DNA of 35,554 bases from a virus, in IMG/VR virus record IMGVR_UViG_3300031566_000188, positions 1-35,554 of that record. One strand, 5' to 3'. Both the position numbers and the translations under genes were made by a program. This document shows, piece after piece, positions 12,081-19,466 of the stretch. The notes beneath the pieces were generated by a model. It saw only the letters and a program-made list of their open reading frames with translations, did no database searches and had not been told where the DNA came from. The first letter of the stretch is position 1; the number at the start of each line of letters is the position of its first letter.

Positions 12081-12708
12081 TTGTTTTCACAGGAATGGTC
12101 AAAGCTTTTTTAATTGACCAATTACGATTAAGGCGACCCAAAAGAGTTCCTGGATTAATGTTGAATTCTTCAGCCCAAGCTGAGACGCATTGAGTTCTAT
12201 TGTTATATGTCACTGGGTGATTATTATTCCTGTTTCTTTGTTGTTGTTTTGGTGTTGACCATTTACAGTTTGCTTTGAAATATCCTTTATTATTATTCAT
12301 TCTGTCGATCTGGTGCCCCTTTGGTGCCTCACCCATATCATTCAAGAAATTGATGAATTTCATCCACTGTGCACAGACCGTGATCCCTCTGCCACCATAA
12401 CGTTTATATCTTTTATTATTTGGGTTGGTACATCTTTGTATCATATCATGCCATATTGAATAAGTTTTACATTTTTCTTTTCTTTTAGCATAACCATGCT
12501 TTGTTGACCTTTGTACTATTTTTTCCTTATTTAGACACCCACAACTTTGAGTATCACCCCTTCTAAGATTTATACCCAAAATAACTACTTCTTTTTTGCA
12601 ACTACACAAGCACAACCATCTTAAATGTCCATGCTTATTTCTTCCGGATAGTTTAATTACAATTAGTCTTCCGAATCTTTTTCCTGTTAGATCAATTAGC
12701 TTAGGCAT
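12073..12708 (-). CDS. HNH/AP2-type homing endonuclease, copy 1, 211 aa
   Basis: ATG 12708 has AAAGGTGG upstream, 4 bases after the RlaP-like gene's stop. The protein begins with a zinc-binding part (LCLCSCKKEVVILG ... TQSCGC, about residues 30-60) and continues with the widespread phage pattern WHDMIQRCTNPNN ... YGGRGITVCAQW ... DMGEAPKGHQIDRMNNNKGY ... NCKWSTPKQQQRNR, a degenerate HNH core. The C-terminal 50 residues likely recognise DNA. It is a paralog of the gene at 16964, sharing most of these motifs. Both look like mobile insertions at gene boundaries. Confidence 0.75.
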   Translation of the reverse strand: MPKLIDLTGKRFGRLIVIKLSGRNKHGHLRWLCLCSCKKEVVILGINLRRGDTQSCGCLNKEKIVQRSTKHGYAKRKEKCKTYSIWHDMIQRCTNPNNKRYKRYGGRGITVCAQWMKFINFLNDMGEAPKGHQIDRMNNNKGYFKANCKWSTPKQQQRNRNNNHPVTYNNRTQCVSAWAEEFNINPGTLLGRLNRNWSIKKALTIPVKTNG

Positions 12709-12712
12709 ATTA

Positions 12713-13630
12713 CTACCACCTTTCCCACCGCTCTTTATACTTTTCGGCATAGTCCCTGAAGCGTTTATCACAATATACGGTGTGGGCTACGATTTCGTGG
12801 TACATAGTTCTTATCTGTTTGATCGGTGCATTCATCGGCAGATCGGTGTTTTCTGTCGCGTGATCCGCTCTTTCCTTAGCGTCTTCATAGAGTTTCTTTA
12901 CCCTCTCGAATGGTAACTCACCACGCTTGATCATCAAGAGTCGTTTTGCTTGAGGACGTGGGAATGTAAGTTTGCCTGTTTGCATGAGTTCTCTCAGTTG
13001 TCCTAAAAGACGGATAGTATGACAGGCACTAGATGTACAATACCCGTGGCGTTCAATCTGGGCCTTACGCTTCGCCCCCAGTTTGCGTCTGGCGGGCCTG
13101 GTCTCTCTCGGATGTTGCATGAACAATAGACGTATTATTTCATCCATCTCTTCCTTCTGCGGATGGAATACGGCGCGAATATCTTCGACGACTTCGTCTT
13201 CGTTGTGTGTGCGTTTAACTGGTACTAGTTGGGTGCCCGTGACCTTGCGCCATTCTGACTGGGCATATCCGCTAATACGGCGTGCGAATCGCTTACAGGC
13301 GAATAGTTCTCGACTGCGAAGTAAGATGCCGCCTATAGCAGTACGTTCGATGATATTGGTTTCAGGGGCAAATAGGATTTCATAGCAGATTGGGTCGCCC
13401 ATAATTAGTAGTTCGATAAATCGTTGAAGGGAGTAGATTATTGTGTCTGGGTCTCGGATGACTCGGTGTTCAAATCTATCTAGTCCAGCGAGATATTCGA
13501 AAGGTGGTACCACAAAACCACGATAGTCATAATCGCTATTTGATGTATCTGTTCCATATAGGCGAGACCCAGCAACGATTAACAGGTCTGGGTTGTCTAT
13601 TTTGTGGGCTAGCGCATTCTCTTGGTTCAT
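12713..13630 (-). CDS. RlaP-like nucleotidyltransferase, 305 aa
   Basis: GSRLYGTDTSNSDYDYRGFVVPP (starting residue 21) is the pol-beta-type nucleotidyltransferase signature: Gly21-Ser22 holds the triphosphate, and Asp33 and Asp35 bind metal. The Arg-Gly-x-x-x-Pro ending and the following helical domain are typical of the family of predicted nucleotidyltransferases associated with RNA repair (PF10127-like). Such enzymes transfer a nucleotide to RNA or another acceptor; tRNA end repair in infected cells is a plausible role but not shown here. The C-terminal half is basic. There is no strong ribosome site before ATG 13630. The gene is followed closely by two endonuclease genes. Confidence 0.75.
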   Translation of the reverse strand: MNQENALAHKIDNPDLLIVAGSRLYGTDTSNSDYDYRGFVVPPFEYLAGLDRFEHRVIRDPDTIIYSLQRFIELLIMGDPICYEILFAPETNIIERTAIGGILLRSRELFACKRFARRISGYAQSEWRKVTGTQLVPVKRTHNEDEVVEDIRAVFHPQKEEMDEIIRLLFMQHPRETRPARRKLGAKRKAQIERHGYCTSSACHTIRLLGQLRELMQTGKLTFPRPQAKRLLMIKRGELPFERVKKLYEDAKERADHATENTDLPMNAPIKQIRTMYHEIVAHTVYCDKRFRDYAEKYKERWERW

Positions 13631-13646
13631 GTTGTTTCCATTCGAT

Positions 13647-13925
13647 CTAGTTGATTGGATCGGTTTTCATCTCATCCACACAGTCAGTGGCCAAGCCCCA
13701 AAGGTCTTCTACTCGATTGTTAATAACATCAAGAGAAAAATGGCGACGTATTGTTTGGTAGTGCTGTATTGTTAGTTCTCGGGTGTGTATTTCTAAAATA
13801 GCAGAAACATATAATACATTTTGAACATATGTAGTTTTAATTATCCAGTTCTTGGGCGTATTGGCCCATAATAGTAGCTCGAATCGTCGTACCAATTCGG
13901 GTTTGAATACTTTAGCCATTTTCAT
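13647..13925 (-). CDS. Hypothetical helical protein, 92 aa
   Basis: Start at ATG 13925, preceded by TTGGGAGAATGTG, which is almost the same initiation sequence as at 959. The gene overlaps the Nudix gene's stop by 14 bases. The protein is helical with aromatic residues (ELVRRFELLLWANTPKNWIIKTTYVQNVLYVSAIL). No family recognised. It lies between the Nudix and RlaP-like genes in one operon. Confidence 0.58.
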   Translation of the reverse strand: MKMAKVFKPELVRRFELLLWANTPKNWIIKTTYVQNVLYVSAILEIHTRELTIQHYQTIRRHFSLDVINNRVEDLWGLATDCVDEMKTDPIN

Positions 13926-14361
13926 CACATTCTCCCAACCGTTGGCGCCATTCGTTCGGATGGTGATCATAGTGCTGTATTAAATATGCTAGATACATAA
14001 GACTATTATTCATAAATGGAGCGATACTTTTCCCAAGTGCATACATTTCTGCTAGTGTAAACCAGCCAACTCCAATTATGTCACTACATGCTGGTTTTGG
14101 GTTGCCATGCCATTTATTGCAATAAAAAACCTGAACATGATATTTGTCCAGGTGCATACTACACAATTGTTCAAATTGTGTTCCTTCAATCCCAACTTCT
14201 TCATTTAGTTCTCTTCGAGCAGCATCTATTATTGTTCGATCTTCTGGGTCTCTTTTGCCACCAGGAAATACCCACGTCCCACCAGCACAGTCATGAATCG
14301 ACCTTTGGGCTAGCAAGAACCTATTGTTGTGTCTAAGGATATTCCAAACCACCTCTATCAT
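13912..14361 (-). CDS. Nudix hydrolase, 149 aa
   Basis: The Nudix box is seen as GGKRDPEDRTIIDAARREL (residues 34-52) followed by NEEVG; Arg50, Glu51, Glu54 and Glu55 are the catalytic core residues. Compared with the canonical G-x5-E-x7-REU spacing there is one extra residue before REL. Upstream, VWNILRHNNRFLLAQRS and the strand before the box match the fold. The family hydrolyses nucleoside diphosphates linked to another group, such as oxidised nucleotides or RNA caps. It lies first behind the class B promoter at 14403-14413 and is followed by the coupled gene at 13925. The substrate cannot be told from the sequence. Confidence 0.85.
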   Translation of the reverse strand: MIEVVWNILRHNNRFLLAQRSIHDCAGGTWVFPGGKRDPEDRTIIDAARRELNEEVGIEGTQFEQLCSMHLDKYHVQVFYCNKWHGNPKPACSDIIGVGWFTLAEMYALGKSIAPFMNNSLMYLAYLIQHYDHHPNEWRQRLGECDENG

Positions 14362-14402
14362 TCACTACCCACTTTCTGGGTGAAAAGAGGACTTCTGTAA
14401 TA

Positions 14403-14413
14403 ATTATACACCA
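14403..14413 (-). promoter_or_regulatory. Class B promoter motif (TGGTGTATAAT) before the Nudix gene
   Basis: Minus-strand TGGTG-TATAAT, 41 bases before the Nudix ATG. The same 11-base pattern occurs on the plus strand at 18740, 26553, 29775 and 34256. No TTGACA-like or TGGAAC-like box lies at 17-18 bases. It lies just after the stop of the truncated gene at 14420. Confidence 0.6.
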
Positions 14414-14419
14414 GTGATG

Positions 14420-14611
14420 CTATTTCCAGATTTTGTGTAGCACAATTTCTGATACCACACTTTGAACGATCCTGATGGTCATGTATCCATACTTATCAGA
14501 CCGCTGTGATAACTTATGCAGTTTACCGTTATTGTATTGACGATAGATATTCCCTTTTGCATCGGCAAGACACTGTGGAAAATCGGGGATTTGTCGTAGA
14601 TCATCTGTCAT
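14420..14611 (-). pseudogene. Truncated NUMOD4/HNH endonuclease-like protein, 63 aa
   Basis: IPDFPQCLADAKGNIYRQYNNGKLHKLSQRSDKYGYMTIRI resembles the NUMOD4 region of HNH homing endonucleases (I-x-x-F-P-x-x-x-A-x-x-x-G-x-I-Y-R ... GY-x-x-I), and VVSEIVLHKIWK* corresponds to the start of the V-H-R-L-V segment, where the HNH core should follow. The frame stops there, so the catalytic part is missing. It overlaps the 3' end of the MazG-like gene by 11 bases. Likely the remnant of a lost homing endonuclease; it may still be translated. Confidence 0.5.
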
Positions 14612-15176
14612 CGCCCGAACCCTTCAGTGTGCCCTTTTGCTTACGAATAGAGAGTTTTTCAATATTGGCTGCACAAATTTCTTCAAGAGTCAAATTGCAT
14701 CGGTGGGCTATTTCTTCAATGCACGCTATCACGTTCGATAAACTATTCGGAATTTCTGGGAACCTGTTAATGTGTCTAATATCTCCACCATATTCATAGT
14801 ATAAAATTTCCAATGCTCCGGCAATAAGGGTGGCATGGCGATGCAGATGTATGACCAGTTGGGGTAAAGTTAGAATACGCATGTGTTGTGTAATTGAGCA
14901 ACCGCACATTGCATACATCATCTCAAGTTCTAAATCAATATCACAACAGATGTTTGCTAAATACCAACAACAATCCCCCAATTCTTTTCCAACTGCCACA
15001 GCGCGGTCTGGCGTCATTTCCCCACCATCGTCCCTGATGAGTTTCTTAACCTTTTCAGAAACTTCTCCGCATTCTCCCACAATACCCAGGGCTGGATATA
15101 GCATTCTAGTATTTGGAATATCTAAATAGATGGCAGTATCACGAGCCCTATTTTGATATTCGCATAGATTCATCAT
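14601..15176 (-). CDS. MazG-like NTP pyrophosphohydrolase, 191 aa
   Basis: The MazG all-alpha signature is present: Glu35 and Glu38 (GECGEVSEKVKK) and Glu65 and Asp68 (KELGDCCWYLA) form the metal site, after EYQNRARDTAIYL and LYPALGIVGE. MazG-type enzymes cut NTPs or dNTPs to monophosphate and pyrophosphate, and in phages they may modulate host alarmones or the nucleotide pool. At 191 residues it is longer than the usual 100-120 because about 60-70 residues of extra helical sequence (IHLHRHATLIAGALEILYY...) precede the C-terminal NIEKLSIRK motif. Translation is coupled to the ClpP-like gene upstream. Confidence 0.8.
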   Translation of the reverse strand: MMNLCEYQNRARDTAIYLDIPNTRMLYPALGIVGECGEVSEKVKKLIRDDGGEMTPDRAVAVGKELGDCCWYLANICCDIDLELEMMYAMCGCSITQHMRILTLPQLVIHLHRHATLIAGALEILYYEYGGDIRHINRFPEIPNSLSNVIACIEEIAHRCNLTLEEICAANIEKLSIRKQKGTLKGSGDDR

Positions 15177-15883
15177 TCGTCACTATCTCCATTTTCTTCT
15201 ACTGTGATATTTTTACCAAGTTTCATACCAGATTGCCATTTAGCGTTTTGGCTATCTGTTGCATGATATTCATAAGGGTCATCCAATGTTTCAAGTATCC
15301 AATCGGCAAGTCCTTGATTAACAGCTTCGTCTGCTGTGTATATAGTATCATGGGAACACAATTCTTCAATCCTCTTGAGTGTGATGCGGGGCTTGGCAAG
15401 TTTCATTCTACTGAAATAGATATTGTACATTTGTTTTCGTGTTTTCGCGGCAGATTTTGCCCATGCTTCAATAGCTTTGCAGCTACCACTAAGATTTTCA
15501 GACCCATCGTGTATCATAAAAGTACAGTTGGGGGCTACAATTCGTGTATCACATGCTTGAATTATTATAGACCCCATACTGGCAGCATAACCCCAACATA
15601 TTCCATATACATGGGCTCTTGAAGCCCTTATAGCATCATATAAAACCATGCCATGATACCACGATCCACCCAAATTATTCATATGTATCATCATTGGTTT
15701 GGATGATATTTGATTAAGGTGTAGAATGGCCTTTAGCAAAAACTCTGCCATTTGGCAATCAGTTCCAGACTCACCCTCTCCCGATTCTGTCTCGGCATTG
15801 TGAGAACCCACATAAATCCATCTTTTCGATGGTAGATAACTATAATCAAACCACCTATCTATGTCTTCTTTTACGTAGGCCAT
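15173..15883 (-). CDS. ClpP-like serine protease, 236 aa
   Basis: ClpP motifs are clear: MNNLGGSWYHGMVLYDAI (about residues 68-85), WGYAASMGSII with nucleophile Ser102 (98-107), CTFMIHDGS with His125, and HDTIYTADEAVNQGLADWI where Asp179 is the likely third residue. The normal substrate-threading partner (ClpX-like ATPase) is not in this window, so it could act alone or with a host unfoldase. It is not next to the capsid genes, so a head-maturation role is less likely than for the protein at 29805. GGAG lies about nine bases before the ATG. The C-terminal 30 residues are charged. Confidence 0.82.
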   Translation of the reverse strand: MAYVKEDIDRWFDYSYLPSKRWIYVGSHNAETESGEGESGTDCQMAEFLLKAILHLNQISSKPMMIHMNNLGGSWYHGMVLYDAIRASRAHVYGICWGYAASMGSIIIQACDTRIVAPNCTFMIHDGSENLSGSCKAIEAWAKSAAKTRKQMYNIYFSRMKLAKPRITLKRIEELCSHDTIYTADEAVNQGLADWILETLDDPYEYHATDSQNAKWQSGMKLGKNITVEENGDSDE

Positions 15884-15911
15884 TCAATTTGTCTCCACAG
15901 CGAATAATTGC

Positions 15912-16199
15912 TCATTGCAATTGACTCCAACTGTTGCCTGATTGATACCTAGAAATAGCTTGCCCTTTTGCCCCCGCGCTAACAACAACAGTGCTAATCA
16001 CACACCCACACTGTTCGAGTGCCATATAGGCATGGTTTAACATGATACTGGCTATGTTGATTTTATCTTGTAGCGAATAATTCGGATTTGTATTAAGCTG
16101 AACGGCAGCGCCAACCGTATTCGCTAATTCCATTAGAGTTTCGGGTGGTGATTTTAGCAATTGCTCCAAAGTGTCTTGTTCAACTGATGGGTTCGTCAT
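15912..16199 (-). CDS. Hypothetical protein, 95 aa
   Basis: ATG 16199 follows GGAGAAATTG; the longer frame from 16283 would overlap the upstream gene by 100 bases. It overlaps that gene's end by 20 bases. The sequence is helical (DTLEQLLKSPPETLMELANTVGAAVQL ... DKINIASIMLNHAYMALEQCG), then a short strand and a Gly/Ser/Gln-rich tail. No family recognised. Confidence 0.6.
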   Translation of the reverse strand: MTNPSVEQDTLEQLLKSPPETLMELANTVGAAVQLNTNPNYSLQDKINIASIMLNHAYMALEQCGCVISTVVVSAGAKGQAISRYQSGNSWSQLQ

Positions 16200-16971
16200 C
16201 AATTTCTCCGTCATGGTTTTTATTGAAATGTTTCTTAGCTTCATCCATACTGTCGTGAAGTTTTTTACTATGATCAGCAACATCGTTTGGAGTTAGACCG
16301 GCAAATGTAAGTTCCCAAAATATACTGGTAATGAAACACCACAGTGTAGGGTCAATGGTTAATTGGAACCCGGTGCGGTGAAATTCGCGGTCAGACTCAA
16401 CATATGGTGGGAAGAACTCAACTTCTGGACAAATACGGATAGGTAGATGGGCAAGATTATTCAGCGGAGTGAACTCTATTGCATATCCCTGGTCTTTGGG
16501 GCAGTCATCGCCGCATTCATGGAAATCACAACTCTTTGCGGGGCAACCTGGTCCTACCCCGTGAAACCCCATCAGATTGGATAGGTCGCAAATTTTTGGA
16601 TGGTCCCAATAATTGTATCCATTATCCATCATGGGACAATTGCCAACTGGTTGATCGGTTGATTTGCCTGTTTGTTTGGTCATGCGAGTATCGTAGTCTG
16701 GATGCCAATAAAGTTCCAGATATGTAATATCGTTGATGTCATCTTGGTCTCGATCTAGATTAATTTGATCCCAGAATGCATGAAACTCAAGCATACCCAT
16801 GGTTGCAAAAATACCTGGGATCATATGATTGGCATGATATACTAAGCGGAACAGGTCGTAAAGTGTAAAATCAGTCGCAACACTGGTTACTGTCCATTGC
16901 AAATCTGTTGGTAAAAAATCTTTGTAATAATCTTTGGTCAAATGTATCCCATCGCTTACGCTATCAGACAT
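16180..16971 (-). CDS. Cys/His-containing hypothetical protein, 263 aa
   Basis: The family is not recognised. The N-terminal 80 residues are helical and aromatic. A central segment (about residues 105-170) has many Cys and His: GNCPMMDNGYNYW ... HGVGPGCPAKSCDFHECGDDCPKDQGY, which could bind one or two metal ions. The C-terminal third has a helix-rich region and an acidic tail. The start overlaps the end of the HNH/AP2-type gene upstream by eight bases. It may be a phage-specific structural or regulatory protein; nothing supports a sharper call. Confidence 0.6.
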   Translation of the reverse strand: MSDSVSDGIHLTKDYYKDFLPTDLQWTVTSVATDFTLYDLFRLVYHANHMIPGIFATMGMLEFHAFWDQINLDRDQDDINDITYLELYWHPDYDTRMTKQTGKSTDQPVGNCPMMDNGYNYWDHPKICDLSNLMGFHGVGPGCPAKSCDFHECGDDCPKDQGYAIEFTPLNNLAHLPIRICPEVEFFPPYVESDREFHRTGFQLTIDPTLWCFITSIFWELTFAGLTPNDVADHSKKLHDSMDEAKKHFNKNHDGEIDDEPIS

Positions 16972-17617
16972 GTCTCCAGTTCCTTTTTTTTAGGACCACA
17001 GGTGTTGTTAATGTTTTTTCGATAGACCAATCATATCGATAAATTCGTGCATATAAAGTTTTATAGGGAATTTTAGTTTCTTCTGACCATTCCACCAAAA
17101 GTTGTGTTTTCCCGTTATGTGTTACACGAAGATTATTGCGCCTATTTCTCGCTTGTTTTTGGGGAGTAGTCCATGTGCAATTATCTTTATAGTATCCCTT
17201 GTTATTATCTATACGTTCTATAGTATAGCCCTTGGGTTGTTTTCCCATGTCTGCAAAGAAATTGGGAAATTTTAACCATTCCTCACAGACAGTAATTCCT
17301 CGACCACCATAGTTTTTTTGTTGTTTGTTATTTGGATTAGTGCATCGTTGAATCATTGCTGCCCATATTGCATAAATTTTATCATTACGATGACCATGTT
17401 TCGTATGGCAAGCAGATGCTATTTCTTTCCATAAACATCCACAGCTTTGTGTATGATTACTCTGAAGATTAGAACCAAGAACAATTATTTGATTTTTATT
17501 TGGACAGTTGCACTGACACAACCACTTAGAATTGCCCCATTTGTCGTTATCTACCCTTCGGATAACAGCCAATCTCCCAAATTTTTTATTAGTTAAATTT
17601 ATGGCACAGGACATCAT
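16964..17617 (-). CDS. HNH/AP2-type homing endonuclease, copy 2, 217 aa
   Basis: Same architecture as the gene at 12073: a zinc-binding start (LCQCNCPNKNQIIVLG ... TQSCGC), then WAAMIQRCTNPNN ... YGGRGITVCEEW ... DMGKQPKGYTIERIDNNKGYY ... NCTWTTPQKQARNR, and a C-terminal part ending in WSIEKTLTTPV, which is WSIKKALTIPV in the paralog. It starts two bases after the methyltransferase stop and overlaps the next gene. This fits a gene inserted precisely at a junction without disturbing neighbours. Activity is inferred from the family. Confidence 0.75.
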   Translation of the reverse strand: MMSCAINLTNKKFGRLAVIRRVDNDKWGNSKWLCQCNCPNKNQIIVLGSNLQSNHTQSCGCLWKEIASACHTKHGHRNDKIYAIWAAMIQRCTNPNNKQQKNYGGRGITVCEEWLKFPNFFADMGKQPKGYTIERIDNNKGYYKDNCTWTTPQKQARNRRNNLRVTHNGKTQLLVEWSEETKIPYKTLYARIYRYDWSIEKTLTTPVVLKKRNWRHV

Positions 17618-17619
17618 AT

Positions 17620-18342
17620 CTATCCAATATCAGTTTCTAATATACCTAAAATTTCGGCCGTTTTTTGAATACATGGTTCACTTATTTCTATTCCGACGCA
17701 ATCTGGTCCGAGTTTTTGGCAGATTATAGCCGTGGTCCCAGAACCGAGGAACGGATCGAGCACACGACCATTCGGGCGGCAATGGCCTTTTACAATACGT
17801 TCCACCAGAGATTCTGGTAATTGAGTTGGACAATGTTTTCTCCTTTCTTTGAACGTTCCACAGATACGAGGAAACTCCCAAATATTAGCTGGTAGTTTTC
17901 CACCTTTTGATGCTCGCTTGTCATTATACTTTGCTTGTCTGGCGCTAGGTATCTTTATTTGCTCTGGTCGAATATAGTCTGAACCTAACCAATAAATTGG
18001 TCGATGACACAAACCGTACTTTCCCCTACTTGTCTGATCTTGCCCGAATGTGTAGTACCACTGTAATCTTTGAATTAGTGGTATACCAATCTCTTCTATG
18101 GCATTTTCTACAACTCGTGTCCATTTTTCGTTGAAGGTGAAAAATATGGGTCCATCTGTTAAATCAGCCATTCTTGTGAGCCAGAGCCGGATATTCGCTT
18201 CATATTCTTCGGCTGGTTGACGATCTATGAATCCATCATATTTTAGACCTATGTTATCTGGTGGGTCTGAAATTATTAAATCTACCCTGCCGATGCTCGT
18301 GGCGGGGATATTTTCAAATTTTCCATAAATTAATTTAATCAT
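17620..18342 (-). CDS. DNA methyltransferase (N6-adenine or N4-cytosine, beta class), 240 aa
   Basis: The catalytic motif is SDPPDNIGL (residues 25-33), with Asp where Tyr/Trp is usual after DPP. The S-adenosylmethionine motif DPFLGSGTT lies near the C-terminus (196-204), the beta-class order. The middle (about 100-150: GQDQTSRGKYG ... ASKGGKLPANIW) is the target-recognition part. It methylates DNA at a specific short sequence, probably to protect phage DNA from host restriction; no restriction enzyme gene is adjacent. The ATG overlaps the upstream gene's stop, with GGAG eight bases before. The DPPD variant occurs in other phage-like enzymes as far as I recall, so I do not treat it as inactivating. 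Confidence 0.82.
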   Translation of the reverse strand: MIKLIYGKFENIPATSIGRVDLIISDPPDNIGLKYDGFIDRQPAEEYEANIRLWLTRMADLTDGPIFFTFNEKWTRVVENAIEEIGIPLIQRLQWYYTFGQDQTSRGKYGLCHRPIYWLGSDYIRPEQIKIPSARQAKYNDKRASKGGKLPANIWEFPRICGTFKERRKHCPTQLPESLVERIVKGHCRPNGRVLDPFLGSGTTAIICQKLGPDCVGIEISEPCIQKTAEILGILETDIG

Positions 18343-18626
18343 TAATCCAACTCCACTCGTCGTTTATTGGAATGTTTCGGTGGCCTGGGTAGTGGATCAC
18401 CTTCTGGTTGTTTCATACGCTTGCACGCAGCCCGTATGGCGTCCTCTATTTTCGGTGTGGTATCATTCTGACTATTGGGCAATCCGTATTGTTCATATCG
18501 CTTACGGGCTAATTCAGCAGAGTATTTAGTCCTATATTCGCCTATTTTATAACCAGTTTCTGTATCGATAACTGCCCACTGGTGGACATAGGGCAATGTA
18601 TTTTTCTTTACCACGAATCTTTCCAT
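18342..18626 (-). CDS. Hypothetical protein, 94 aa, first gene of the minus block
   Basis: MERFVVKKNTLPYVHQWAVIDTETGYKIGEYRTKYSAELARKRYEQYG looks like a small beta-beta-alpha domain in which a strand pair is followed by a helix (compare small phage proteins with W-x-V-x-D-x-x-T-G). The tail is basic and Pro-rich. The start ATG 18626 lies only five bases after a TATAAT, so the transcript may begin at the ATG itself (see findings). It overlaps the methyltransferase by one base. Confidence 0.6.
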   Translation of the reverse strand: MERFVVKKNTLPYVHQWAVIDTETGYKIGEYRTKYSAELARKRYEQYGLPNSQNDTTPKIEDAIRAACKRMKQPEGDPLPRPPKHSNKRRVELD

Positions 18627-18631
18627 GCCCC

Positions 18632-18661
18632 ATTATACATACAACTCATAAGTCTGTTCGC
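18632..18661 (-). promoter_or_regulatory. Class A-like promoter of the minus-strand block
   Basis: Minus-strand GCGAAC (18661-18656), 18 bases, TATAAT (18637-18632). The GAAC core and the exact 18-base spacer match the class A promoters at 1425, 5986 and 32884. The start codon of the first gene lies five bases downstream of the -10. Confidence 0.55.
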
Positions 18662-18727
18662 ACAAAAAAATAAAAAAAATGGAACATTTTCCCGGAAACG
18701 TACTCCCTATATATATGGGGGATGATA

Positions 18728-18750
18728 TTATCGGACTAGTTGTGTATAAT
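18728..18750 (+). promoter_or_regulatory. Class B promoter with embedded TTATCGGAC operator-like site
   Basis: TTATCGGAC (18728-18736) lies three bases before TTGTG-TATAAT (18740-18750). The word is the exact complement of the left-end array repeat and has the same orientation relative to transcription. The first ATG is at 18767, with GAGGGTG before it. This promoter should drive the sigma-factor and packaging genes. Confidence 0.65.
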
Positions 18751-18766
18751 TTTGAGGGTGATAGAA

Positions 18767-18946
18767 ATGCGAGATGAGAAAACAAAAGTAGAGTGTCGTC
18801 TGGTGACTTGTGGGAGCGATCACGCTAACGCTAAGGCGATAGATGATTTAGCTATTCCTGATCCAGAACCGACCGTTGGAGCACAGATAATCAAGGAAGC
18901 GACCACAAAGGATACAGAGGATGGGAATAAGTCAGGAAACTCTTAA
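18767..18946 (+). CDS. Small acidic protein, 59 aa, upstream of the sigma gene
   Basis: ATG 18767 follows GAGGGTG. MRDEKTKVECRLVTCGSDHANAKAIDDLAIPDPEPTVG ... reads as a mostly disordered, acidic and Thr/Asp-rich protein. The frame overlaps the sigma-like gene by 26 bases, so the two are translationally linked. It could be a regulator of that sigma factor, but this is inference from position only. Confidence 0.6.
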   Translation: MRDEKTKVECRLVTCGSDHANAKAIDDLAIPDPEPTVGAQIIKEATTKDTEDGNKSGNS

Positions 18947-19466
18947 AGAAGCCTATTTGGTTATCGAACGGTTGGCTAAATCCCGTAGCGCTAACGGTGC
19001 ATTTGCATATTATGAAACCAGTGATGTTTACCAAGAAATATGGTGTATGTGCTTAGAAGCCATGGATAGGTATGATGCCACAATAGGGCCGATTGAGAAT
19101 TATCTTGTTCGGCACATTACTAATCGCTTGAAAAACCTTAAAAGAGACAAATATTTTCGTCCTGGATCGGATATTTCTAGCTCAGGGCTAGCTTTTACAC
19201 GAATGAATTTAGTCAATGCCCTGCCGCTTGATGGGGGTAATATTGCAGAACAGGGCGTTTTGCTGTGTTCTTCGACTATCAGTGCTGATCCCGTAGAATA
19301 CATGTTGCGAGATGAAACCTTATTATATATTAGGGAACGAATGCCTAGTCATTTGCGGGAGCCGTTCGAAGAGATGCTCGGATACAACAGGGTTCGTAGT
19401 CCATTGGCCCAAGAAGTCCAACAACAAGTCACCGAAATTTTAAGCCAAAGAGGTGATCATGTCTGA
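18921..19466 (+). CDS. Phage RNA polymerase sigma factor-like protein, 181 aa
   Basis: Residues about 35-79 (SDVYQEIWCMCLEAMDRYDATIGPIENYL, then RHITNRLKNLKRDKYF) match sigma70 region 2: D-x-x-Q-E-x-x-x-x-x-x-A-x-x-R-(F/Y)-D followed by a helix ending in basic residues that melts and reads the -10. Residues about 135-175 (YIRERMPSHLREPFEEML ... EVQQQVTEIL) could be a reduced region 4. It probably redirects host polymerase to phage promoters, perhaps the class B set. The candidate promoter for its operon is itself class B, which would allow self-activation. AAGGA lies about nine bases upstream. Regions 1 and 3 are missing, as in ECF-sized factors. Confidence 0.75.
   Translation: MGISQETLKEAYLVIERLAKSRSANGAFAYYETSDVYQEIWCMCLEAMDRYDATIGPIENYLVRHITNRLKNLKRDKYFRPGSDISSSGLAFTRMNLVNALPLDGGNIAEQGVLLCSSTISADPVEYMLRDETLLYIRERMPSHLREPFEEMLGYNRVRSPLAQEVQQQVTEILSQRGDHV

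Noticed and set aside
15173-15883. ClpP-like protein as the prohead protease
   Set aside because: It lies on the opposite strand, far from the head genes, while a better candidate lies directly before the decoration and capsid genes.
18680-18709. Another class A promoter (TGGAACATTT at 18680, a 10-base match to the 1425 site)
   Set aside because: At 18 bases the -10 position reads TCCCTA, and the nearest TATATA is 22 bases away. It may be a decayed copy.
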